Positions 1-9,226 of a DNA stretch of 64,000 nt are shown piece after piece. This DNA is from Nemertoderma westbladi. Lineage: Eukaryota > Xenacoelomorpha > Nemertodermatida > Nemertodermatidae. Position numbers and translations under genes: made by a program. Positions within the stretch are counted from its first letter, which is position 1, and the number at the start of each line of letters is the position of its first letter. The DNA lies in assembly GCA_032718475.1 (NCBI GenBank), contig JAUCBJ010007231.1:36742-100741 (forward strand). The letters run 5' to 3'. The notes under the pieces are model-generated. The model saw nothing but the letters and a program-made list of their open reading frames with translations. It had not been told where the DNA came from and made no database searches.

Positions 1-140
1 ATACTACCAAGGTAGGGTGCTGTCATATTGACCCACGGTTCGATATTAATACTACCGGGGAGGGTGCAGTCATATTGACCCACGGTTCGATATTAATACT
101 ACCGAGGAGGGTGCTGTCAATGTTCGATATTAAGCTGTTA
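1..140. repeat. Minisatellite, ~47-bp unit
   Basis: The phrase 'gacccacggttcgatatta' recurs at 30 and 77, a 47-bp period, followed by a shortened third copy ending near 140. The array is cut by the window edge, so its full length is unknown. Nothing else is visible from 141 to 519, which is AT-rich with a short (GATT)n stretch near 201. Confidence 0.85.
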
Positions 141-519
141 TTATATTAACTCTAATTATTATCCGCTTTTGTTGTATTTTGGCCTTCTGTATTAACTTGA
201 TTGATTGATTGATTGATTTATTACTTAGTTTATTTTCTAAGAATTACATCATCATTACTTACCACTGTTAGGTGATGTAACTTTGATGTAACTTTGATGT
301 AACTTTGACATATCCTTCTGTTACAATATAATTATGTGCATTTACCACATTACCACTCTATGACCCGGTTTAACTTATTTTCATATTTTACTAACTATCC
401 GCCCCATAATATATTTATCGTTGTCACCTTTCGTTGTATTAATATATTATATTACCTCATATATTAAATTTACGCCCGCGGCGACCTGCATTGCTATAAT
501 GTTATTTTCCGAGGTACAG

Positions 520-990
520 AGTTTGTACTAGACTAAGTTTCAACTGTTGTATACCAACCTAGAAGTAGTGTTGTACTGGACTAAGTTTCAACTGTTAGTT
601 GTATACCAACCTAGCAGTGTTGTACTGGACTAAGTTTCAACTGTTAGTTGTATACCAACCTAGCAGTGTTGTACTGGACTAAGTTTCAACTGTTAGTTGT
701 ATACCAACCAAGCAGTGTTGTACTGGACTAAGTTTCAACTGTTAGTTGTATACCAACCTAGCAGTGTTGTACTGGACTAAGTTTCAACTGTTAGTTGTAT
801 ACCAACCTAGCAGTGTTGTACTGGACTAAGTTTCAACTGTTAGTTGTATACCAACCAAGCAGTGTTGTACTGGACTAAGTTTCAACTGTTAGTTGTATAC
901 CAACCTAGCAGTGTTGTACTGGACTAACCTTCAACTGTTGTATACCAACCTAGCAGTGTTGTACTGGACTAACCTTCACCTGTTGTATAC
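520..990. repeat. Minisatellite, 49-bp unit, about nine copies
   Basis: Units begin around 'gttgtactggactaagttt' and end 'gtataccaacctagca'. Full units repeat every 49 bp (for example at 615 and 664). The first and last two units lack the 'ttagttg' segment, so they are shorter and older-looking variants at the array edges, while the middle units are almost identical. No coding potential is evident. Confidence 0.95.
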
Positions 991-2173
991 CAAAAAATAA
1001 ACTATTTTATTCTTAATTCGTTACTTTATGGTTTGAATATACCCCAAAATCGAGAAAAAAAGAAGCACTTTTTTCCCTCGGGAAAAACTATCCTATAGGA
1101 TTGCATTGATTTTACTTTGTTCCCGGCGAGAAAGCGAAATAAGAAAATGTGAAAATATTTTTTGTGGAATATCTTAAATTGTATTACAGGAAACAAAAGA
1201 GCATCGCCGTAGAAAAGATTTGGACCTAATTTGAATAAAAACCATCCACGCAATCAAAAGTTACTGTTGGTAGGTATAGTAGTGTCTGTGTGATGGGATC
1301 TGAGATGGCGCAGGTGTGTTTTGTGTCGTGTAATGTACGCGTCGCCGCGTTTCAGTGACTGCAAAAGGCTGAAAGGCCATAGGCCGATATAACAAAAGAG
1401 TTTATAGTTTATCATTGTTAATAATAGCTCATATATATATAGTACCGGTAGTTACAGCACAATCAGTATATAGCACTGGCGACGACGGTCAAAACCGTCT
1501 ATACTTCCACAGTAATTAATAGCCAACTGAACACAATTAATATTGGGTAACGGATTTATACTCACTACATAGAAAGCTTATTACATATTTCTACCTACAT
1601 GTCGACCTACCAATAGATACGCGTTTACTGGACATGTGCTGCCCTGCTATTGGTTGGTTTTCTCCCTTTGCCACTCCCTATTTCCTCTGGCCCTATGCTA
1701 GCTTCATCCTTTAGATGAGTTGGTAACTATCTGCAAGCTAGCATTATATTGTCCTACATTCTTTCTTGGTATGCAATATTATATTGGATATAGGATATTG
1801 CATACTTGGCTGTGATTCGTAAATCACTCTGTTCCATATTCTCTGGGAAACATTCTCTGGGTGGTGTGCAGCAGATGGATTCGCAACAATCTGTGCAGTC
1901 CGATCATAATTATCCAATATTGCTTATTAAAAGGTGGGCCCTTTTACTGACGTCATAAATATTCTAGAACATGTATTGGCATGAGCCATGAGTTGTATGT
2001 AAGCAAGCACTGAGTGTTGTGTACAGTAATTCGAATCCTTGTTCCTTAGCAACGACACAAACATTCAACTGTTCGTATACAGCATATTACCATATAGGGC
2101 TCAGTTTAGGTTATTATTGTCGTACCGGTACATAAGTTGTATTAAAACACCGCTTTAAAACACCATTTATTTA
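991..2173. other. No gene recognised
   Basis: AT-rich intergenic sequence. The longest open frame (1026-1253, minus) has no recognisable composition or motif. A 'aaggctgaaaggccataggc' hairpin-like stretch lies near 1366 and a short (AT)n run near 1427. I see nothing that supports a gene. Confidence 0.5.
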
Positions 2174-2343
2174 AGAATAAAATTACGTATTACATGGGAT
2201 AAAAACGTAGAACATTTTTTTCACAATTATTCTCTCGGATCTTTATTAATCTCGCTTGCGCTCGGTAGACAAAATACCTCGAGAATAATGAAAAAAGTTC
2301 TACTTTTTTCCCATGCAATAAATAATTATATTCTGTCAGTCTG
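2174..2343. repeat. Long inverted repeat (foldback)
   Basis: Two imperfect arms of about 65 bp (2174-2240 and 2277-2343) are reverse complements of each other. For example, 'gtagaacatttttttca' on the left pairs with 'tgaaaaaagttctac' on the right, around a loop of about 36 bp. No flanking target duplication was found. It could be a decayed miniature foldback transposon. Confidence 0.7.
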
Positions 2344-2729
2344 TATGATGAACGTTTATTTCCCTGTGTACAAAATATACAGTACTATTATTCTGCGGGC
2401 GTTTATTTCCCTGGGCTACTTTATTTCCTTTAAGTTTAACAACAAGCATTAATCATAATTATGAAAAGTCTGAAAGTAACTGAATGTAAGAAATTATTAA
2501 TTAGTTCAATAGGAATCACTATCATTATTAGTAAGGTCTTCAACTGTTATTGGCTGATTTTCCTGATCTCCTTGTTGATCTGGAAGGGGACGGGGGGGGG
2601 GGTAGATCCAACCATTGGGAATTGTTCATGGCTAAGGTACTGTACACAGAGGACGCCACTTGTTTTGCTGTGAGCTACTTTTAATTTTCCAATAAGGAAG
2701 TGGTGAAGCTTCTTAGTCCTTCAGTCTAT
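2344..2729. other. No gene recognised; G10 tract
   Basis: AT-rich sequence with a poly(G) run at about 2590-2600. The 70-codon open frame at 2461 has no recognisable feature. Confidence 0.4.
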
Positions 2730-3378
2730 CATCATATATATAATCTTGTACGAGCTGAGCTGCGGCAGCTTTATAGCTGTGATTTAGATTATCCGAAGTA
2801 TCTTCAGAATCGTCAGTGAGTTGGACGTGGACCTGTCGCTGCTGATTATTTCCATGCTCAGCATTATTAACAATATCCTTCTCTACAAGGTGTATTAAGT
2901 CCGATTTGATTGAGCTGATGAAAAAGCTTTCAGTTTAAAACGGTGATCGAGAAGTGTAGCTATGCTATATTCCTTTCCTGTTTCAATATGTATAAAGTGT
3001 CCCCTTGGATCAGTACCACCAAAATAACGATCTAGCTGTGTAAACAGTTCATTCATTATATAGTGGGATTGCCTCTGAAATGATATTTCCCATTCGCATC
3101 GCAGAGACCTCTGCGACAATAGACAATAGATCCTGCACTTTCTTGATAGTGGGCCAGTCGGTGTTTGTTAGACCACGAACCATCTTTTCAGGATTACTGT
3201 CATAATATTCAAGTAAGGCATGCTGGATATGAGTTTTCTCGTGGTTAAATCTACTAAGCATAACATTTATGGTACTACATCGGGTGTCTTCATCTAAATT
3301 GAGACATAGTTCTTCAGAACCCCTTTCCCTTTGGGCCTTGCACAATTCCTCTTTCGCTAAACAACTGCTACGAAACAA
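2730..3378 (-). pseudogene. hAT transposase fragment, frameshifted
   Basis: On the minus strand, two overlapping frames (3378-3049 and 3119-2895) read as the middle and C-terminal part of a hAT/ZBED-type transposase. The visible pieces are a run ending 'LLEYYDSNPEKMVRGLTNTD', a helical segment 'TIKKVQDLLSIVAEVSA', then 'NELFTQLDRYF' and 'SIATLLDHRFKLKAF'. The last is the typical 'a..LDpRfK...f' block that precedes the hAT dimerisation domain. A frameshift near 3085 joins the two frames. The BED finger, catalytic acid region and dimerisation domain are not found, and no TIRs are visible. This is a dead fragment, distinct from the complete hAT at 27.2-31.2 kb. Confidence 0.7.
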
Positions 3379-3394
3379 TTTTACTACATCTCAG

Positions 3395-3573
3395 ATGATT
3401 TCGTTTGTGATGGAGAAATTTATATTGATAATTACGTAGCTTTACATAAGGATAGGGACAGATACGGTGGTGGTGTCTGTACTTACTTACATTCGATGTG
3501 ATTTAGCTTTTAATCGTAGGGAAGATTTAGAGACTTGTAACGAGGTTTTACTGGTGGAACTTTTACTTCCTAA
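3395..3573 (+). pseudogene. LINE A, endonuclease N-terminal part
   Basis: This stretch reads as the start of an APE-type endonuclease of a CR1/L2-like non-LTR retrotransposon. It shows 'LHKDRDRYGGGVCTYLH', then after a frameshift 'DLAFNRREDLETCNEVLLVE' and 'LLPKTN'. The 'rDRnrhGGGv' and 'vElllPk' blocks are standard in this family. The coding sequence stops where BEL/Pao pol sequence begins, and the next endonuclease block (GTLYRP) appears only at about 4830 beyond an LTR. I read this as element A interrupted by the BEL/Pao fragment. Confidence 0.65.
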
Positions 3574-4176
3574 AACTAATTGACAGCTGACGAGCTTCAT
3601 AGCACCTTACTGGGTATTGAAGCTGCAGTAAATAGTAGACCTCTAACATGCGTCACTGATGACGCAAGTGATTTACATTCACCATTGACACCAAGTCACT
3701 TCCTAGTAGGTAAACGTCTTTGTACGCTGGTTGATGCGTCTGTACGTGTAACCATACCACTTACTTCTAAAACTAAATTAAGAAACCGAGCACGATATCA
3801 AGAGATAATTAAAAACGAGTGTCAATGGCGTTCAGAATACATCAAAGAATTAGGTTCTCAAAAAGTAGGTGTTTCAATGTTTTGTTTCAATGTTTCAATG
3901 TTTATTTTTACCCTTCAAATAATAATTCAAAATAACAATAACTCAGTATAAAATAGAAATTAACATGAATACATACTATATATGGTAAGGTGACATTTGC
4001 ATCCTACATTCTGAAAGTTTGCCACGCTGCATGTTGAAACTTTGCCAGATAGAAAAACTTATGGTATCACGGGATGGCCATATACGGTCTGCTCGTATCT
4101 GAGTCACCCCTAGAGGGAAAGGAGCTACATCTCTAAATCGATCATTGCGTCAACTCATTCCTCTAGAAATCCAAGA
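3574..4176 (+). pseudogene. BEL/Pao LTR retrotransposon, pol C-terminus
   Basis: The frame from 3580 encodes the region downstream of the integrase core of BEL/Pao elements: 'LGIEAAVNSRPLTCV' followed by 'LTPSHFLVGKRL', a hallmark of that family (the DUF5641 region). A basic segment with 'CQWRSEYIKEL' follows. After the frame is lost, 'KLMVSRDGHIRSARI' near 4058 and 'LNRSLRQLIPLEI' near 4130 match the usual end of the polyprotein. Protease, RT, RNase H and integrase catalytic domains are missing. The neighbouring LTR at 4401 is in the expected place downstream. Confidence 0.8.
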
Positions 4177-4400
4177 ATAAAATGTGTATATTTATGTGTT
4201 TACTTACTTATTCAATTTTTTAGAAAATTTTAGGTTACGGACAGTACTTAATGACGTTTTAGATACTGTAGTTTCAATTTTGTTTATTAATGACACAACA
4301 TTGCTAAGATGGTTGATTTACAACAGTACTGCTTATACACACACCACTCACATCCACAAAAGGGGGACCGTTGGGTGTAGACTGTTGTCTACGGGGGGAG

Positions 4401-4752
4401 TGTTATAGAATAAGCTATATTTATAAATTAGCACCCTCGCAAATATTGTGTTACTGTATGTAGTGCGTACAGTACAAAAGGGGAATTTTGTGTTTTTAGT
4501 TTTATATATATACTGTATGTGTTGTGATTTACGCGTTTACTGGTACTACAATTAGTTGTCATGTTGCAATCTGTTGTCACGGTTTATGTTACAGTGTTAG
4601 TACTTGTCTGTCCGTTAACAATGTCTGCAACGCATACCGCAGTACAACAGTACAGTGCAGCTGTGATATTGCTACTGCATTTACTGTAACACGGTCTGAT
4701 TCACTAACTGTATTCGATTTAATTGTACGTTTAAACTGCAATTATTGTAACA
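4401..4752 (+). mobile_element. Putative 3' LTR of the BEL/Pao element
   Basis: A 352-bp segment begins TGTTA and ends TAACA, the short terminal inversion usual for LTRs. Directly before it is a purine run 'cggggggag' (4392-4400) that fits a polypurine tract. It lies downstream of the BEL/Pao pol remnant on the same strand. The matching 5' LTR is not in the window, so the assignment rests on ends, purine tract and context. Confidence 0.65.
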
Positions 4753-4814
4753 AGTGACAGATTGAAGGAGAAACTTTCCTTTTTTGCACCCGAACCCAAT
4801 GGAATAGAACCAAT

Positions 4815-5197
4815 TCCACAACACCTATTTTAATCGGCACCTTATATCGGCCCCGATTTTGATATCTGTTACCATCACAAAGCATCCCCCATCTGTAAAC
4901 AGTACCAAAGTATTTTAAATTTGTTTGGTTTAAAACAAATTATTTGAGATTCTACCATAATTACCAGTAAAACTTCTACTTTACTAGATCACATCCTTTG
5001 TAATAATACCGATATTATTTCTCAATCTGGGGTTTTACCTATAGGTCTAAGCGATCACTTTATAGTTTTTTGCACAAGAAAGACACAAAAATCTTTTTTC
5101 GGCGATCATAAAACAGTAACAGTTAGGTCTATGAATAATTACAGCAAGGAACGCTTTTTAAGTTTGTTAGTTAATTCTGACTGGGAACCCTGTTTTA
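4815..5197 (+). pseudogene. LINE A, endonuclease C-terminal part
   Basis: Translation gives 'LIGTLYRPRF' (the GTlYRPP block) near 4830. Further on comes 'TSKTSTLLDHILCNN', then 'SGVLPIGLSDHFIVFCTRK' at about 5020-5090, where the S-D-H triad motif of APE endonucleases is intact. It ends 'SLLVNSDWEPC', the linker that in CR1/L2 elements precedes the RT region. Coding sequence is then cut by a poly(G) tract at 5198. The following linker residues ('FKDIFLKALNTVAPI') occur at 9230. Confidence 0.75.
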
Positions 5198-5800
5198 AGG
5201 GGGGAGGGGGGGGGGGGGGGGTACACCCCCCTATGGACCATTTTTGCAAATGGCTATAATTTCTGCTTGTGTGTAGTTTTGTATATTTTATACCTTTCGG
5301 GGGATTAACATATGGCCAAAGATTGGGTTCAAACAAAATTGTCAAATTTGCGTCGCCCTCTAGCGGCCACCAGCGAAATTGTTAATTTCACTAAAAACAC
5401 TACTACTCTCACAATTTTGGGTGAAAATTTTCGAAACTTGGATTTTCTGAATCAGCATCCTCGGCTCCACAAAACTTATCCTTTACATTTTTTATTTAGG
5501 TCTTAAATATTTTTAAATATTATTAACTAATATTAATTATTATTTAATAGATATTAACTAATTTCAAGAAATTAATATGGCACAATTCAAAATTCTAACC
5601 GATAACTTTTGATCAAAACCCGAAAAGAAATCAAACAAAAAAAAAATTTCGAAAATTGGTTAAGAAATGGCTGAGTAGTAGTATTTTGAATGTGAAAAAT
5701 ACAATTCCGAGATAAACGCATTTAAAGTTTAAGAACAATATATTTCAAATGTTCCCGCTATTTTCAGTACTGGTATCTCCTTTTCTTTTCCCATTGGTTA
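5198..5800 (+). repeat. Poly(G)-bounded repeat family, copy 1
   Basis: It starts with a long G run followed by 'gtacacccccc', which can fold back on the Gs. A related copy lies at 46988-47600. Shared landmarks are the G-run/C-run start, a 'cgccctctagcggcc' versus 'cgccccctagcggctgg' block, and 'aattccgagataa' followed by 'gcatttaaagttta' near the end. No coding potential. Sequence between 5800 and 5880 is unassigned. Confidence 0.65.
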
Positions 5801-5899
5801 TCCCCTATCCATATTTTGTGATTTTTCAATGGATTTCATGAAATTTGGTTCAAAAAAACCCCTACCCACTTTTAACAACCTGTTTAAATAATTTTAGAG

Positions 5900-6300
5900 T
5901 GCTTGCCAAAAAACACTTCGCGCAGCACGTGAACAAATTTCATTTTGGCGTATTAATTTGATCGCATACTATTTCATCATTTAGTAATAAATAGTCATGG
6001 AATAATGAGACAACCTTAAGAAACATTCAAAATTATATAAAAAATTCCACATAATTTTATAATAAGCCTTTACACAGAACATTAAGGTTTGCTCAGCACG
6101 TGAAACCTTCGCGCAGCACGTGAGACATTTGCGCAGCAGGTGAAGGTTTCACGTAGCACTTAAATTCTTCACAATGCACGTTAATTAATCGAGCACCTCG
6201 GAAAGCTTTTTATTTTGATCAGAATGAGAAGCCTTCACGCGGCACATGAAAAGTTCATGCAGCACATGAAGACTTCGCGCAGCACGTGAATTATTCTCGC
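5900..6300. repeat. Cluster of GCAGCACGTGAA motifs
   Basis: At least eight exact or near copies of 'cgcgcagcacgtgaa' occur in about 400 bp (for example near 5917, 6091, 6111, 6133, 6236, 6257, 6275). They are spaced irregularly, and most contain CACGTG. Related single copies lie near 19030 (opposite strand) and 53706. It may be a degenerate short tandem array. Confidence 0.7.
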
Positions 6301-6474
6301 CTGCGGAATTAAAAAAAAATAAGTTTATGGTTGTTTCCCAGAATTATTATTACTAGCTATTGTTATATGATGGTTCACATTTGTTATTACTAGTAGACAA
6401 CAAGTCCATTAGACAACTGTTCAATATGTAATACAAAACTCACAAATATCTATTAAATATATATTAATAAAAAT

Positions 6475-6700
6475 TTGACGGAGATGTTGACAGACTGACA
6501 GACATACAAACAGACAGACAGACAGACAGACAAACTGAGAGACAGACTGATATACAGACATACAGTAGTGATTAGATAATTCCAAATATGAAAACAGACA
6601 TCGACATTAAGAAAAATCCTAACAGCAAACATTTCAGATTGCTTATTTTATGCCCTTTTCAATATTTCGATGGACAGACAGACAGACATACAGACGGAAA
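6475..6700. repeat. CAGA/GACA microsatellite
   Basis: Interrupted (CAGA)n runs occur at about 6490-6560 and 6672-6697. They are followed by 'ctcgagaagtaaaagagatc', which has a close relative after the CAGA run at 51055-51130, so the microsatellite is part of a dispersed repeat. Confidence 0.8.
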
Positions 6701-6824
6701 ACCAGCCATTACTCGAGAAGTAAAAGAGATCTCGCTAAGCCGTTTCCAGATTTGAAATCCGCATTAAATTCTACTCTAGATGAAATAAAAAAACAAAAAA
6801 CCTGAACAAAAAACAGTTGACCTG

Positions 6825-6907
6825 AGGGGAGGGGGGGTGTACCACCCCCCCCCCCCCCCCCCCCCCCCTCCCTTAAGGCCGCTGACATTATTAACCTTGC
6901 GTACACT

Positions 6908-6940
<33 letters not shown>
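6825..6940. repeat. Poly(G)/poly(C) and poly(T) tracts
   Basis: A short G-rich stretch and 'gtgtacca' are followed by about 27 consecutive C (6844-6869), then a pure T run of about 28 at 6911-6938. The G-to-C arrangement resembles the start of the poly(G)-bounded repeat in inverted form. From 6941 to 7200 I see no gene. Confidence 0.85.
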
Positions 6941-6942
<2 letters not shown>

Positions 6943-7199
6943 ATTCATATTCAAACTGCATTGTGTAATCATTATCAATAATTGCACAAAAACAGGCAGT
7001 TACACAAGGTAACTGGTAATAATGAATATACGTCAGACTGGCCCGCCCAGACATTTAATGTTGGGTTCTACAGTATGTATATAAACTTACTCTAATCCCT
7101 AATGAATTACTACACCCCTAGCTAGATATTGCACAAATTATATTATAATATATGAATCACTGAGTGTACACAATTTACGAGATGCTATGAAAAAAAGGT

Positions 7200-9226
7200 A
7201 ATTGTTTTTTGCGTTATGTTGTATCATCCCGGTGGTACTGAGTTAGGTAATGTTTTTTTAGGGTTGCATTAAATTCTTTCAAGTGTTGGTATTGGGAAGT
7301 TACTGCCTGTGGTAGTTCATTCCACATTTGTATTAATTTATATGTTAATGATGTATGACCGTAATAATTTTTAGTTTTTGGCATTTTGATTTTAAATGTT
7401 CGTGGGTTTATTTGTTTGTTTTCATTTTTTAAGAATGGTAGGTCGAGATGTTTGAATGGTTCTGCTATTCCTAGTAAATATTTGTGTAAAAAGGTGATGC
7501 CGTAGTATTCGCGAGATGCATAAAGAGTTGGAATTTTAGCTTTTGTGCGAAGTTCGGTAGCAGAACAATCTTTTGGTTTTTTGCTAAATATGCAACGTAG
7601 TGCTAAGTTCTGCATTTTTTCCAAACGGTACAGTATTTTTTTGTGTCCATATTCGTTGTGTAAAGATAACAGCAGCTGGCAACAATAATTATGGTATGGT
7701 AAAACCAATGCTTTATATAAAGTAATTTTCGTTTTTAGTGGTAATTGCCCTTTAATTTTTCTTAGACCCGAAATTGCCATACCCATTTTACTAATAACTG
7801 AATCAATCTGCTCTTTCCATTCTAGTTTATTGTCTATTTTTATACCTAAATATCGTACGCTAGTCGATTGTTCTATTATACATTCTTCGTTTAATTTAAT
7901 TTTTATTTGTGGAATATTATTGTCTATATTTTTATGTGGATGTAGAAGTAAAAGTTCTGTTTTATCTGGATTAACTTGAAGACTGTATGCCTGGAAAATG
8001 TTTGAAATATTATGTATGATGTTTTTTAATTCGCTTGCTAAGTAGACCGGATCTTTTCCTGATATATATATGGCTGTGTCGTCAGCGTATTGTACCATGG
8101 ACGTATTTTTAGTTACTAGAGATGGCATAGTGTTAGTATAGAGTGTGTACATTAAAGGCCCCATTAGGGTACCTTGAGGGACACCCCTTTTTTCGGTCAA
8201 ATATGTCGAAGAAATGTTTCCGATTTTAACTTTCTGTTTGCGGTCTGAGAGGTAATTTTTAATTAATTTTAAAGCCGTTGAATTAAATCCTAATGAATCG
8301 AGCTCTTTTAGTAAAGTATCGTGTCTGAGAGAGTTAAAGGCCTTGCTGAGGTCGAGGAACGCCACGGCAACATACTTACCTTGGTTGAGTTCAGCTCTCC
8401 ACTGCTCCGTAGCGTACGTAATGGCGTCTAATGTAGAATATTTCTTTCGAAAGCCGAACTGGTATGGATTTAGTAGGTTATTTTGATACAAATATGTATT
8501 AATTTGATTAACTAAATGACGTTCGAATATTTTTGCTATTGGTTGAGTAACTGCTATAGGTCTGTAGTTAGCTGGATCTAGATGGTTCTCCTTTTTATAT
8601 ATTGGTGTTATTTGTGATATTTTTAATGAGCTGGGAAATTTTGATTGTGTTATACAATTATTAAAGATAGCTGTGAGGGGTTCACATATGTGTGGTGACA
8701 TTAATTTGAATATTTTAATTGGAATATCAGAAGGTCCAGATGACTTTGAGACATTTAGCTTATTAATTATTTCATACATTTGTAGTGATGTAACAGTATT
8801 GAAACTAAAGGAGGGCCCATTGTTTGGCGATGATTGCATTGGTTTTTGATGGTTTTGGATTTCACTAAATATGTTGTTTACCTTTGTAAAATCCCCTATA
8901 TCTATGTAGACTTCATTAAATACCCGCGCAATTTCTGTTGGATCTGTATAAAATATTCCCTTGTATTTGATTTCTGATATATTATTTCTTTCAGTTGATT
9001 TATTTAGTATTTGATTTATTACTTTCCACCGCCCCTTACTTGTAGTGCATGTTGCATATGTGTTATTGACATATTGGTTTTTTAATTTTTTATTTAGATT
9101 GTTAAACTTGTTTCTGGCTTTTTTAAATAACTTGAAATCGTTTTCGAAGTTAGTTTCCCGCCATTTAGCAAATAAGATATATTTTTCTTTACGAAGAACT
9201 TCTAACAACTCGTTTGACCATTCGTT
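7200..9226 (-). mobile_element. LINE B, 5'-truncated CR1-like copy
   Basis: A minus-strand non-LTR retrotransposon copy covering the linker, reverse transcriptase and C-terminal region. Its 5' end is truncated between endonuclease and RT, and the coding sequence can be followed to about 9226 ('NEWSNELLEVLRK'). It lies head to head with element A, whose linker resumes immediately at 9226. The most economical reading is that B inserted into A. No clear target duplication was found. Confidence 0.75.
7214..9208 (-). CDS. LINE B reverse transcriptase (664 codons, no stop)
   Basis: An uninterrupted 664-codon frame. In order it has a basic linker (residues 20-60), RT fingers 'YRPIAVTQPIAKIFERHLV' (about 215-235), palm 'VAFLDLSKAF' (about 280), 'RGVPQGTLMGPLMYTL' (about 345), the catalytic 'QYADDTAIY' (about 375), then thumb and C-terminal blocks ('RYLGIKID', 'ALVLPYHNYC'). 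This is the layout of the CR1/L2/Jockey group. There is no endonuclease because of the 5' truncation, so it cannot mobilise itself. Absence of stops and frameshifts implies a fairly recent insertion, younger than element A around it. The start codon is simply the first ATG and is probably not a natural initiation site. Confidence 0.85.
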   Translation of the reverse strand: MLEVLRKEKYILFAKWRETNFENDFKLFKKARNKFNNLNKKLKNQYVNNTYATCTTSKGRWKVINQILNKSTERNNISEIKYKGIFYTDPTEIARVFNEVYIDIGDFTKVNNIFSEIQNHQKPMQSSPNNGPSFSFNTVTSLQMYEIINKLNVSKSSGPSDIPIKIFKLMSPHICEPLTAIFNNCITQSKFPSSLKISQITPIYKKENHLDPANYRPIAVTQPIAKIFERHLVNQINTYLYQNNLLNPYQFGFRKKYSTLDAITYATEQWRAELNQGKYVAVAFLDLSKAFNSLRHDTLLKELDSLGFNSTALKLIKNYLSDRKQKVKIGNISSTYLTEKRGVPQGTLMGPLMYTLYTNTMPSLVTKNTSMVQYADDTAIYISGKDPVYLASELKNIIHNISNIFQAYSLQVNPDKTELLLLHPHKNIDNNIPQIKIKLNEECIIEQSTSVRYLGIKIDNKLEWKEQIDSVISKMGMAISGLRKIKGQLPLKTKITLYKALVLPYHNYCCQLLLSLHNEYGHKKILYRLEKMQNLALRCIFSKKPKDCSATELRTKAKIPTLYASREYYGITFLHKYLLGIAEPFKHLDLPFLKNENKQINPRTFKIKMPKTKNYYGHTSLTYKLIQMWNELPQAVTSQYQHLKEFNATLKKHYLTQYHRDDTT

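Noticed and set aside
1026-1253. 75-codon minus-strand ORF
   Set aside because: Phe/Lys-rich composition expected from AT-rich DNA; no motif or neighbouring signal.
6844-6938. Poly(T) as a reverse poly(A) tail of LINE B
   Set aside because: LINE B's 3' end is near 7200 with intervening unrelated sequence, so the T run is not adjacent to it.
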